Origin: Elusimicrobiota bacterium | GTDB lineage: Bacteria; Elusimicrobiota; Elusimicrobia; Elusimicrobiales; UBA9959 | Assembly: GCA_003450815.1 (NCBI GenBank) | Contig: DMES01000086.1 | Coordinates: 1-7,503, forward strand | Direction: 5' to 3' | Length of the DNA: 7,503 nt | Translations under genes and position numbers: made by a program | Shown: piece by piece, positions 1-6,487 of the stretch | Numbering within the stretch: the stretch's first letter is position 1 | Layout: every line of letters begins with the position of its first letter | Notes under the pieces: model-generated | Databases searched by the model: none | What the model was told of the DNA's origin: nothing | Seen by the model: the letters and a program-made list of their open reading frames with translations, nothing else

Positions 1-99
1 ACGCTTTTGGACCGCCGCTAACATTTTGTTTGGTATAGTTGCTCCCTGGGTAATCGTAGGCCATTTTTGATGTGGAAATGGGTGGGTAGGCAGGAAACG

Positions 100-1020
100 A
101 TGAGAACGAATAAGAATATTGCTTTGTTTGCGTCGCTGTTAGCGGCTTTGTTTCTTGTCGGTTGCTCAGAGACGGATAACGGCAGCAGTGCCAAAATAAT
201 CTCCATAAATCCGGAGGCCGTCCCAGCGCTGGGCGTTGGGCAGAAAGTGAATATGTCTGCCGTGGTGGAATACACTCTCAGCGGGACGAAGGGAAGCATA
301 AATCTGGTGGTACAGACTAAAGATGGAAAGTCTGTCGGGTCTATACACGAGCCAGACTGGCTGGAGAAGCGCAGCGGGATAATTACGCTGCGACGGAGTT
401 TCGAAGTTCCCGACACTACGGAGCTGTATGTTTCCGTTTCCATGTCCTCCGGTGCATCCCCCGGTATGACCAGGATAGTGGACACCCGCGTCTACAACAT
501 CGTCCCCCGAGCTATGGAGCCCCCCAATGTGTGGGACATGGCTAACGCTAGGGTAAAAAGACTTTCCCCAACCGTCTTTTCAGGGCTTCCTGCTAATATT
601 AAAAAAGAACTTTCAAAACGGCAATGCACCATACCGCAGATATTTATCAGCACACAGCCGCATAATGTTATTCAGGGGGAATTTAACAAAAAAGGTCAAA
701 AAGATTGGGCAGTTCTCTGTTCCTCAGGACAAATATCGTCGATTCTGATATTTTGGGGAGGCTCGATAACGGATGTTTCCAGTATTGCCGCTGCATCGGA
801 TAAAGATTATCTTCAGGGAATTGGCGGTGATGCAATAGGATACTCTCGGGAAATCAGTGCGGTGGGTGGAAAACATATCCTTGGACATTACCAGGACCAT
901 GGTGGCCCCGCACCGCCGCCAATTGATCATGAGGGCATTGAACACTCTTTTGTAGAAAAAGCTTCTACGGTACTCTACTACTACAAAGGGGAATGGTTAC
1001 ACTTGACTGGCGCAGATTAA
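100..1020 (+). CDS. Predicted outer-membrane lipoprotein of unknown function
   Basis: The frame is open from a TTG at 67, but I prefer ATG 100 because AGGA (92-95) sits just upstream and this start gives a compact lipoprotein signal peptide: a basic N-terminus (R2, K5), a hydrophobic core (7-20) and the lipobox L19-V20-G21-C22. Cys22 would be lipidated; Ser at +2 favours the outer membrane by the E. coli rule. The product is 306 residues. Residues about 31-135 look beta-rich and Ig-like. Residues about 150-306 form a second domain with two cysteines (C176 in QCTIPQ, C207 in DWAVLCS) that could pair in the periplasm, the stretch PHNVIQGEF, and a proline-rich PAPPPIDHEGI segment near 270-280. 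The C-terminal domain resembles conserved hypothetical proteins I remember only vaguely, so I assign no function. It converges with the nucleotidyltransferase gene and appears to stand alone. Codon use is less GC-rich than in the efflux operon. Confidence 0.85.
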   Translation: MRTNKNIALFASLLAALFLVGCSETDNGSSAKIISINPEAVPALGVGQKVNMSAVVEYTLSGTKGSINLVVQTKDGKSVGSIHEPDWLEKRSGIITLRRSFEVPDTTELYVSVSMSSGASPGMTRIVDTRVYNIVPRAMEPPNVWDMANARVKRLSPTVFSGLPANIKKELSKRQCTIPQIFISTQPHNVIQGEFNKKGQKDWAVLCSSGQISSILIFWGGSITDVSSIAAASDKDYLQGIGGDAIGYSREISAVGGKHILGHYQDHGGPAPPPIDHEGIEHSFVEKASTVLYYYKGEWLHLTGAD

Positions 1021-1053
1021 ATCTGTTTCCCTCAGAGTAGTAAGACCTCATGT

Positions 1054-1076
1054 GAAAAGGTGCCAGGCACCTTCCT
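1054..1076. repeat. Short palindromic repeat, copy A
   Basis: Perfect 8-base arms AAGGTGCC (1057-1064) and GGCACCTT (1066-1073) surround a single A. As RNA it would fold with about 6 pairs and a 5-base loop. It lies between convergent genes. The core GGTGCC-A-GGCACC and the flanking AAAA resemble REP-like palindromes that recur in genomes carrying REP-associated tyrosine transposases, but no such transposase is in the window. A related palindrome occurs at 1788-1811. It could also act as a weak terminator for either neighbour; on the minus strand the arm is followed by TTTTC. Confidence 0.55.
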
Positions 1077-1084
1077 CTTTGATT

Positions 1085-1531
1085 TCAGGAAAGTTTTATT
1101 TTTTTTATTTTTAGCAGATATTTTAAATCTTCAATGTCTTTAGGGCGTCCGGCAGCTCTTTTCATTTTAATTAGCCCGTTAAGTGAAGCAAAATAAATGA
1201 AGGTCTTTCCGAATTGAGCCCGAACCTTGTCTTTCCAGATGCCGGCAAATGTGACTCCCTTGACGAAGGGGTGTATATCGGTTTCCACAGCAGATTGGCG
1301 GATAAGCAGCTTTTTGGAGAGCAGATCCTCAACCGTAACGTCAGTCATATCATATCCGAAATCGGAGAGAGCCAGAAGAGTTAGATGCGCATTCGGCCTG
1401 TCAGGCCTGATAAATATATCTATGTCCAAGGTGGCCCTGGCATAACCATGCACTGGAAACGCGGTGGCACCGATTACGACAAAATCCACCTTACGCTCTT
1501 TTAAGGATTTTAAAAGACTTTCTGTGTCCAT
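1085..1531 (-). CDS. Small nucleotidyltransferase (MNT/AbiEii-like fold)
   Basis: This 148-residue protein has the core of a minimal DNA-polymerase-beta-like nucleotidyltransferase. The helix-strand opening leads to GATAFPVHGY (21-30), then R32-A-T34-L-D36-I-D38, where D36 and D38 form the metal-binding DxD pair. D85 in the segment ETDIHPFVKG (83-92) is a good third carboxylate. The C-terminal KMKRAAGRPKDIEDL (122-136) is the K..AGR.KD..DL signature common to this family. It is a stand-alone catalytic domain with no HEPN or other fused domain. Family members transfer nucleotides to proteins or RNA, some as toxins or antitoxins, but the substrate here is unknown. The ATG lies inside the end of the upstream small gene (41-base overlap) and has no Shine-Dalgarno, implying translational coupling. 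An exact subfamily needs a profile search; DUF6036-like is an alternative label. Confidence 0.85.
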   Translation of the reverse strand: MDTESLLKSLKERKVDFVVIGATAFPVHGYARATLDIDIFIRPDRPNAHLTLLALSDFGYDMTDVTVEDLLSKKLLIRQSAVETDIHPFVKGVTFAGIWKDKVRAQFGKTFIYFASLNGLIKMKRAAGRPKDIEDLKYLLKIKKIKLS

Positions 1532-1631
1532 TTTTATGAAGAAGGCGGGTTATTTCAAGCGTTTTACGCGACATCAGTTCGAACCGTTTCTTTATCGATA
1601 GCGAGAGCAGGAATTTTAATTCGAAATCCAT
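1491..1631 (-). CDS. Small 46-residue partner of the nucleotidyltransferase
   Basis: The frame is open from about 1694, but the ATG at 1631 is preceded by GAGGA (1639-1643) at a 7-base spacing, whereas the GTG at 1694 has no ribosome site. The product is then 46 residues, mostly helical and basic: an N-terminal acidic/hydrophobic helix (MDFELKFLLSLSIKKRFELM) and a basic tail (NGHRKSFKILKRA). It has no signal peptide or membrane segment, so it is probably cytosolic. It overlaps the start of the nucleotidyltransferase gene by 41 bases in another frame, as expected for a pair made in fixed ratio. It could be an antitoxin-like or accessory subunit, or the target of its partner, but this is inference from position alone. 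I know no named family for it. Confidence 0.7.
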   Translation of the reverse strand: MDFELKFLLSLSIKKRFELMSRKTLEITRLLHKNGHRKSFKILKRA

Positions 1632-1638
1632 CTCTGAA

Positions 1639-1643
1639 TCCTC
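1639..1643 (-). promoter_or_regulatory. Shine-Dalgarno that fixes the start of the 46-residue gene
   Basis: On the minus strand GAGGA lies 7 bases before ATG 1631. The alternative upstream starts (ATG 1670, GTG 1694) have no comparable purine-rich site, so this motif decides the start. Confidence 0.65.
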
Positions 1644-1694
1644 ATTATGCCCGTTTAGCTTTAGAATCATATTGTGTAAAACTGACCCCGCCAC

Positions 1695-1721
1695 ATTATA
1701 GAGTCCATTGGAATAATTATA
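1695..1721 (-). promoter_or_regulatory. Candidate promoter -10 boxes for the nucleotidyltransferase module
   Basis: Reading the minus strand, there are two perfect TATAAT hexamers, at 1721-1716 and 1700-1695, upstream of the 46-residue gene. The nearer one would start transcription around 1688, giving a leader of about 57 bases. Neither has a convincing TTGACA-like -35 at 16-18 bases, and the area is AT-rich, so chance matches are possible. Confidence 0.35.
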
Positions 1722-1787
1722 CTATTTTCGCACTATTCGGGAACTCAGTGCCGATGGCCGGCGGAACAGATACTGTGTCTCGTCCGA

Positions 1788-1811
1788 GGAAAAGGTGGCA
1801 GCACCTTTTCC
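1788..1811. repeat. Palindromic repeat, copy B, possible terminator
   Basis: Perfect 10-base arms GGAAAAGGTG (1788-1797) and CACCTTTTCC (1802-1811) surround the loop GCAG. Further GAGGA/TCCTC bases (1786-1790, 1814-1818) extend the symmetry imperfectly. It shares AAAAGGTG and CACCTT with the palindrome at 1054-1076. It begins 5 bases after the stop codon of the small membrane protein gene, so it could end that transcript, although the T-run lies inside the arm and not after it. REP-like repeat is my first choice. Confidence 0.65.
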
Positions 1812-1816
1812 GCTCC

Positions 1817-1996
1817 TCATGACCTGTTGCGCCACAGTTTAAGTATGAATTCCAATACATAATAAAATCCAACAGCTATGATCATTGATACTACGACTCT
1901 CAATGGTATGCTGAAATATGCTTTGATAAAATTCATACAGATCGAAGTCAGTATTATGGAGAAAAGAGCTAGAAACCGCTTGTCATGTTTTTTCAT
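1817..1996 (-). CDS. Small two-helix membrane protein of unknown function
   Basis: The frame is open from 2020, but a strong Shine-Dalgarno GGAGG (2002-2006) sits directly before two consecutive ATG codons (1999, 1996). The second is at the better spacing (5 bases). The product is 59 residues: a basic N-terminus (MKKHDKR), a first hydrophobic helix about 8-28, a second about 35-55, and a charged tail LWRNRS. The positive ends suggest both termini in the cytoplasm with a short outside loop around IPLR. It matches no family I recognise. The codons are AT-rich compared with macB. Its start overlaps the end of the 40-codon ORF at 1983-2105 by 14 bases, hinting at coupled translation, and a palindrome follows its stop codon. 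Confidence 0.6.
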   Translation of the reverse strand: MKKHDKRFLALFSIILTSICMNFIKAYFSIPLRVVVSMIIAVGFYYVLEFILKLWRNRS

Positions 1997-2105
1997 CATC
2001 CCCTCCGGTATTGTCATCAATTGTAACGTTTTCTGAAGATTGTGCGCAAAGATTTAGTGCCACTTTATTAACACAAACATCTTTGGTTATGTATTCTTTG
2101 CACAT
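1983..2105 (-). CDS. Possible 40-residue ORF, or gene remnant, downstream of macB
   Basis: Translating the minus strand shows an open frame from 2192 to a TGA at 1983-1985. The only ATG is at 2105, giving 40 residues with Cys2, Cys11 and Cys20 (MCKEYITKDVCVNK...) and an acidic tail (DDNTGGDDEKT). The 29 codons before the ATG also read like protein (HLAEQTVSDPKRWNPEELGG) and follow the macB TAG stop in the same frame. Upstream of the ATG, GAGG is 11 bases away, a weak ribosome site. The stop overlaps the start of the small membrane protein gene, and the Shine-Dalgarno of that gene lies inside this ORF. It may be a real tiny gene, the 3' end of a longer gene whose start was lost when macB came to lie next to it, or chance. 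No signal peptide is seen. Confidence 0.35.
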   Translation of the reverse strand: MCKEYITKDVCVNKVALNLCAQSSENVTIDDNTGGDDEKT

Positions 2106-2192
2106 ACCGCCCAGTTCCTCTGGGTTCCAGCGCTTTGGGTCTGATACAGTTTGCTCGGCCAAGTGTTGAACAGACCAGGTTGAAAAAAAATA

Positions 2193-4151
2193 CTATTCAT
2201 AGCGCAGCGCTTCGATAGGGTCCAGCATAGCCGCGCGCAGGGCCGGCCAGAAACCGAAGCCGACGCCTATCAAGGTGGAAAAACCGAAAGCGAAAGAGAT
2301 CGTGCCGGCGCCCAGCGTGGGCGGCACTTTTGTAAAAAAGAAGGCCGCCCAACCAAGAGCAAAACCAAGTCCTACGCCCAGCGCACCGCCTATTAGGCAG
2401 AGCACTACCGCCTCTATCAAAAACTGGCTTAAAATGTCGGAGTTGCGCGCGCCCAGCGCCTTGCGCAGGCCTATTTCGCGCGTGCGCTCTGTCACGCTGA
2501 CCAGCATTATGTTCATGATGCCTATGCCGCCTACCAGCAGCGAGATGCCCGCTATACTGTAGACCACCAGCGAAAGTTTGCCCATTGTGCTTTTAAACAT
2601 CTCTATCTGCGCCTCAAAAGTGCGCACGTCGAAATCGTCCTCGGCGTCTTCCCTGGCCCCGCGCTCGGCGCGCAGCGCCATGATCACCTGGCGCCGGGTT
2701 TCAGGGGCGTCGGCGGGCGTACGGGCGACCACTTCTATATAATCCAGCCGGTTTGCGCCGAAAACGCGCTTCGACGCGGTGTTGAGCGGTATGTAGGCCG
2801 TGGGCTGGCCGCCAAAGATCTGCTCCGCCTTGTGGTCTTCCGCGACACCTGCTACCATGAAGTTTATCCCGTTTATTCTGATGTCGTTATTCACCGCGTC
2901 GCCGGAGTCGAAAAGCTTTTTGGCGAGCGTCTGGTTTATTACCACAACGCGGGCCTTATTTAGATTTTCTGCCTTCGTGAAAAAACGGCCGGTCAGCTTG
3001 CGGTTTTCGAAAAATTTATCGCGCGGCTTCTGCTCCTCCGTGGTGTAGCCCTCGGAACTCTGCACGCTGGAGTCCACATGTCTGCCGCCGGCGGAGATCT
3101 TAAGGTCGCGTCTCAGTATCGGGGTTATTTTCTCGGCCAGCGGCGCGCCCGCCTTGATAGCTTCCACGTCGCTCATAGTAAAGCGGCGGCGCGGCCTGCC
3201 ATACTCGTGAAACGGCACCACCCAGACTTTCTTTGCGTCGTCCTCGCTGGCGCCGCTGAGCAGGCTTTTCATGAAGCCCTCGCTTATCGTCATCAGCGAG
3301 ATTATTGCGCCGACGCCTATGAATATTCCCAGTATGGTAAGCGCGCTGCGCATCTTATGGCTCCAGATGGCCTTAAACGCCACTTTCAACTGCTCCAGAA
3401 ATTCAGAGGGAGAAAAACTGCGGCGCGCGGGGGGGAGTTCCGCCCTGGCGGCCTCTGGGGCCGGTCCCGTCCTGTGGCGGGTCTCGTCTGAAACTATCTG
3501 CCCGTCTTTAAGGCGCACAACGCGGTTAGTCATTTCGCAGATTTCTTCGTCGTGCGTGACTATCACTACGGTAAGGCCGCGCGCGTTCAGGTCCTTGATA
3601 ACCTGCATCACTTCCTGCCGGCTGACGGCGTCCAGGTTTCCTGTGGGCTCGTCGGCCATAACCACCAGCGGATCGTTTACCAGGGCCCGCGCTATGGCTA
3701 CCCGCTGGCACTGTCCGCCGGAAAGTTCGTTGGATTTATGCCTGACCCGGTCGGAGAGCCCCACCAGACTAAGGCAAGCGAGCGCTTTTTGCGGATCCGC
3801 TCCAAGGCCAGTGTAAACCATGGGCAGCAGCACATTGTCTTTGGCGGTGGTGCGCTTTAAAAGGTGAAAGGACTGGAAGATGAAGCCCACCATGCGGCTG
3901 CGTATGGCGGCCAGGCGGCCCTCTCCGAGGCTGGCCGTGGGATGACCCGCGAAATAATACTCCCCGCCGTCGATCCGGTCCAGGAAGCCCATTATATGCA
4001 GAAGCGTGGATTTTCCCGAGCCTGACGGCCCTACAAGCGACACCAGCTCTCCTGCGTTTATCTGTATGGAAACCTCTTTAAGGGCGTCCACGCGGAAAGA
4101 GCCGGTAATGTAAGTTTTTGAAACCTTCCTGAGGTCTATAAGCGGTGGCAT
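2193..4151 (-). CDS. macB: MacB-like ABC transporter, fused ATPase and permease
   Basis: This 652-residue protein couples ATP hydrolysis to export across the envelope as the inner-membrane motor of a tripartite pump. The ATPase domain (1-225) has Walker A GPSGSGKST (41-49), Q-loop Q93, signature LSGGQCQRVAIARAL (143-157), Walker B VVMADEPTGNLD (163-174) with catalytic E168, and switch H200. A proline- and charge-rich linker (225-250) leads to the permease: TM1 about 268-290, a large periplasmic domain about 291-522, then TM2 525-550, the cytoplasmic SVTERTREIGLRKALGA coupling segment (552-568), TM3 578-605 and TM4 615-637. The C-terminal DPIEALRYE is typical of the family. Length equals E. 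coli MacB. Cys148 replaces the usual Gln in LSGGQQQR. The ATG shares its A with the macA stop (TAATG) and has no ribosome site, so translation is coupled. Substrate (macrolide, peptide, lipid or other) cannot be read from sequence. Confidence 0.95.
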   Translation of the reverse strand: MPPLIDLRKVSKTYITGSFRVDALKEVSIQINAGELVSLVGPSGSGKSTLLHIMGFLDRIDGGEYYFAGHPTASLGEGRLAAIRSRMVGFIFQSFHLLKRTTAKDNVLLPMVYTGLGADPQKALACLSLVGLSDRVRHKSNELSGGQCQRVAIARALVNDPLVVMADEPTGNLDAVSRQEVMQVIKDLNARGLTVVIVTHDEEICEMTNRVVRLKDGQIVSDETRHRTGPAPEAARAELPPARRSFSPSEFLEQLKVAFKAIWSHKMRSALTILGIFIGVGAIISLMTISEGFMKSLLSGASEDDAKKVWVVPFHEYGRPRRRFTMSDVEAIKAGAPLAEKITPILRRDLKISAGGRHVDSSVQSSEGYTTEEQKPRDKFFENRKLTGRFFTKAENLNKARVVVINQTLAKKLFDSGDAVNNDIRINGINFMVAGVAEDHKAEQIFGGQPTAYIPLNTASKRVFGANRLDYIEVVARTPADAPETRRQVIMALRAERGAREDAEDDFDVRTFEAQIEMFKSTMGKLSLVVYSIAGISLLVGGIGIMNIMLVSVTERTREIGLRKALGARNSDILSQFLIEAVVLCLIGGALGVGLGFALGWAAFFFTKVPPTLGAGTISFAFGFSTLIGVGFGFWPALRAAMLDPIEALRYE

Positions 4152-5110
4152 TAATGTGAGACACTAAAGCCGGTGCGCTCACTGGCTATGCCGGTGGAAT
4201 AGTAGACGGTGTCTGTGTCGGAGAGGCCGGAGAGCACCTCTATGGAGCTTTCATTGGTTGCGCCGACCGTGATCTTTTTCTCGATCAGTTTGCCGGCGGC
4301 GGAATCCCTTACCGATACCAGGGAGTCGCCGTCGCGGTACTTGACCGATTTCTTTGGTATGCTCATGACATTATTTTTGCTGCCGGTCACCACCAGCACA
4401 TCGGCAGTCATGCCGGAGCGCAGTACGGGAATATAGCGCGCAGGCAGGATCTTAACTTCATAAACTATTACCCCGTCTTTGAGTGAGGACTCGTGGGAGA
4501 TGGCCAGCACCCGGCCCTCGTGTTTGTCCTTTGGAAAAGCGTCAAGGTAGAAATCAGCTTTTTGTCCTTCTTTTACCGCGCCAATGTCAGTTTCGTCTAC
4601 ATAGGTTTTAACTATGAGGCGGTCGGAAATTACCGCGAGCTCCTTTGCCGCGCTGACCGACTGCCCCGGCTCCACTGAGCGTTTTACCACCATACCCGTT
4701 ATCGGGGCCACTACAGGTGTAAGGTTGTACGCCTCTTCTACCAGCTTTTTCTCCGCCGGGGTGGACTCTTTCATTTTGAGGGAATCCATAAGGGCGGTGC
4801 GCTCGCTAGAGCTCAGCCAGGCCAGCACCTGCCCTTTTTCCACCAGCTGACCTTCTATAAAAAGAATTTCCTCCGCGCGGCCGTTTACCGAAGGGGTTAC
4901 CAGAACCCTGTTTTCCGGCTCGACATTGCCGGTGGCCTGGGTTTTAGTTACCAGCATGCCCCGCTGCGGCCTGGCCGGGGAAAGTTGAGCTATGCGTTTG
5001 GCTTCTTTTTTGGCACCGGAGTGTTTTGCCCAAAGCCAGCCGCCGCCGGCTACAAAGACGGCTATAACGGGGACAATAATTCTTTTCATCTTATAAAAAG
5101 GTTTTTTCAT
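4151..5110 (-). CDS. macA: MacA-like periplasmic adaptor (HlyD/RND membrane-fusion family)
   Basis: The 319-residue product is anchored in the inner membrane by an N-terminal helix (about 10-28, after basic KKPFYKMKR) and extends into the periplasm to bridge the ABC transporter and the outer-membrane channel. The two half-lipoyl motifs are visible: GNVEPENRVLVTPSVNGRAEEI with GQLVEKGQVLAWL (61-99), and VVAPITGMVVKRSVEPGQSV (133-152). The beta-barrel follows (about 165-245, with LRSGMTADVLV at 230-240) and then a membrane-proximal domain (245-319). The region between lipoyl halves is only about 30 residues (100-131), far shorter than the long helical hairpin of E. coli MacA. The total length is also shorter than the roughly 370 residues of E. 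coli MacA. The ATG follows the tolC stop by two bases, and GGGGA lies 8 bases upstream. The last codon runs into macB. Confidence 0.93.
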   Translation of the reverse strand: MKKPFYKMKRIIVPVIAVFVAGGGWLWAKHSGAKKEAKRIAQLSPARPQRGMLVTKTQATGNVEPENRVLVTPSVNGRAEEILFIEGQLVEKGQVLAWLSSSERTALMDSLKMKESTPAEKKLVEEAYNLTPVVAPITGMVVKRSVEPGQSVSAAKELAVISDRLIVKTYVDETDIGAVKEGQKADFYLDAFPKDKHEGRVLAISHESSLKDGVIVYEVKILPARYIPVLRSGMTADVLVVTGSKNNVMSIPKKSVKYRDGDSLVSVRDSAAGKLIEKKITVGATNESSIEVLSGLSDTDTVYYSTGIASERTGFSVSH

Positions 5111-5112
5111 AG

Positions 5113-6348
5113 TTATTCCCCGATAGCCTGGGCGAATGCCGCATGGCTGATTATGAGGCTGCGGCCGGCCGCCAGGTACTGGTTCTCTTCGTTAATAAGC
5201 TGCTCTTCAACGTTGCGCCATTCAAAATACGAGGTCTGTCCCGCCAGATATTGCTTGCGTACCAGCCAGGCGCGGGCTTCGGCCGCGTCCAGCGAGCTTT
5301 TTGCCACGTCCATGTAGGCGCGGGCCTCCCGCCAGGTAAGGAATGAGTCTTCCGCATTCAGGTAAACCTCGTCGGAGGCGTTCTTAAGTTCGGCTTCAGC
5401 GGAGCTCCAGGCGGTTTTTGAAGCGGCTAAATTCGAAGACAGGCGCCCGGCGGAAAACAGCGGGAGGCTGACGCTCGCTCCCAGCGCCCAGCTGTTAGGG
5501 GCCGCCGGCCAGTCTGTGCCGCTCCAGCGGTAGTTGCCGGAGGCAGAAGCCTCCGGTAACATTGCGCTTTTTGCGCTGTCTACGGCCGCTTCCGCGGCAG
5601 AGAGCGCGGCACGGGCGGACAGCAGCGAATAATGCCTTTCAAGCTGTTGTGAGAAAAAAGAAAATTCCTCCGGCGGTTCCGGGGGCAGGACAGGCTCAAG
5701 TTCCGGCGCCGGGGTTCGGGCCGGGCGCCCGAGCAGGCGGTTCAGTTTTCTCTCTAGCAGGCGCAGGTCCTTTTTGTATTTTTCATGCTGCCATTGCGCG
5801 GTTTTCAGCGTTGCTTCGGTTTCCAGCAGGGCGGCCTTGTTTTCGCGGCCGGCCTGATACTTCAGGCGTATGAGCTCGAGGTTTTCTGCGCGGCGCTTCA
5901 GCGTTTCCTGCGAAAGTTTTATGGTTTCACTTGAATTTATAATATCCGCGAAGGCGGATTTAAGCTGGTAGCGCAGCGCAGACGCCGTGCGGCTGTATGC
6001 GGCCTGCGAAATGCGCATTGAGGCGCCGGCAGCGCGCAGCGCGGCGGGCACTGCGGGAGCAAATAACGGCTGCGTGCCGCTGAGGCCGTAGGAATATGAA
6101 TCCCAGGAGGGAAGCCCCTGGCTGCCGGAGCGGGAGTAGGAGGCGTTGGCCGAGAGGCTGGGATACAGGCCGGCACGGGCCGCGGACACCCGCAGTTTAG
6201 CAGTTTCAAGGTTTTGCCTGGCGGCTGCCGCCTGTGGATTAGCCGCAAGCATTGTTCTTTCCGCTTCTTCAAAAGAGAGCGCGGCCGCCATGGCGGCCGG
6301 CTTCAGGAGCAGCAGGCAGACGACCGCCGCAGCGATAAGTGTCCTCAT
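5113..6348 (-). CDS. TolC-family outer-membrane efflux channel
   Basis: I chose ATG 6348 (411 residues) over the in-frame TTG at 6354; neither has a strong ribosome site. A Sec signal peptide (basic MR, hydrophobic TLIAAAVVCLLLL, then AMAAA) would be cut near residue 23. The mature protein shows the duplicated outer-membrane efflux architecture. Each half has a beta segment ending in a turn (YPSLSANASYS near 62-72, then QPLFAPA; SVSLPLFSAGR near 292-301) and long alanine-rich helices. The internal repeat is clear: LIRLKYQAGR in the first half matches LVRKQYLAGQ in the second, each followed by an E..L helix. A proline-rich linker (PAPELEPVLPPEPPEE) joins the halves. It should trimerise into a channel-tunnel that accepts MacA-delivered substrates. 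First gene of the operon; no convincing promoter is seen upstream. Related names include oprM- or tolC-like, but orthology is unproven. Confidence 0.93.
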   Translation of the reverse strand: MRTLIAAAVVCLLLLKPAAMAAALSFEEAERTMLAANPQAAAARQNLETAKLRVSAARAGLYPSLSANASYSRSGSQGLPSWDSYSYGLSGTQPLFAPAVPAALRAAGASMRISQAAYSRTASALRYQLKSAFADIINSSETIKLSQETLKRRAENLELIRLKYQAGRENKAALLETEATLKTAQWQHEKYKKDLRLLERKLNRLLGRPARTPAPELEPVLPPEPPEEFSFFSQQLERHYSLLSARAALSAAEAAVDSAKSAMLPEASASGNYRWSGTDWPAAPNSWALGASVSLPLFSAGRLSSNLAASKTAWSSAEAELKNASDEVYLNAEDSFLTWREARAYMDVAKSSLDAAEARAWLVRKQYLAGQTSYFEWRNVEEQLINEENQYLAAGRSLIISHAAFAQAIGE

Positions 6349-6456
6349 ATCCAAATTCTACAATATTGCGCGGCTGCTGACGCCGACGTATGGGAGGTCC
6401 TATTAAAACCCAGGCCGCTCTTCAGAGCAGTCTGATTTTTATACCGCATATTTACT

Positions 6457-6487
6457 GCCGGCTTATTTTGCCGGCTCTCTTTTCTTT
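6457..6487 (+). terminator. Hairpin with T-rich tail, terminator-like
   Basis: Two GCCGGC arms (6457-6462 and 6470-6475) flank the loop TTATTTT, followed by TCTCTTTTCTTT (6476-6487). On the + strand this looks like an intrinsic terminator with a short 6-pair stem. No + strand gene lies upstream within the window, so it may block antisense reading from the tolC side, act as a leader attenuator, or be a left-over of a lost gene. It overlaps the candidate -35 of the next gene. Confidence 0.4.

Noticed and set aside
31..39. Extended -10-like TGGTATAGT upstream of the lipoprotein gene
   Set aside because: No -35 at usable spacing (TTGGAC at 7-12 is 21 bases away) and only 66 bases of upstream context; a single hexamer match is too weak to annotate.
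1672..1690. GGGGTCAGTTTTACAC on the minus strand as the end of a mobile element
   Set aside because: It resembles motifs near REP-associated elements, but there is no second copy, terminal repeat or transposase in the window.
2110..2124. Hairpin CCCAG-TTCCT-CTGGG as a macB terminator
   Set aside because: Five pairs only, about 70 bases after the stop codon, and no T-run follows on the minus strand; the eight T after the macB stop have no adequate stem before them.
2275..3860. Long + strand open frames across macB (for example 3271-3816)
   Set aside because: They are shadows of the GC-rich macB gene; none has a family motif, a ribosome site or a sensible context.
5562..6435. Open frames on both strands overlapping the TolC-type gene
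   Set aside because: These arise from alanine- and arginine-rich GC codons; their translations are low-complexity and the TolC frame explains the region fully.
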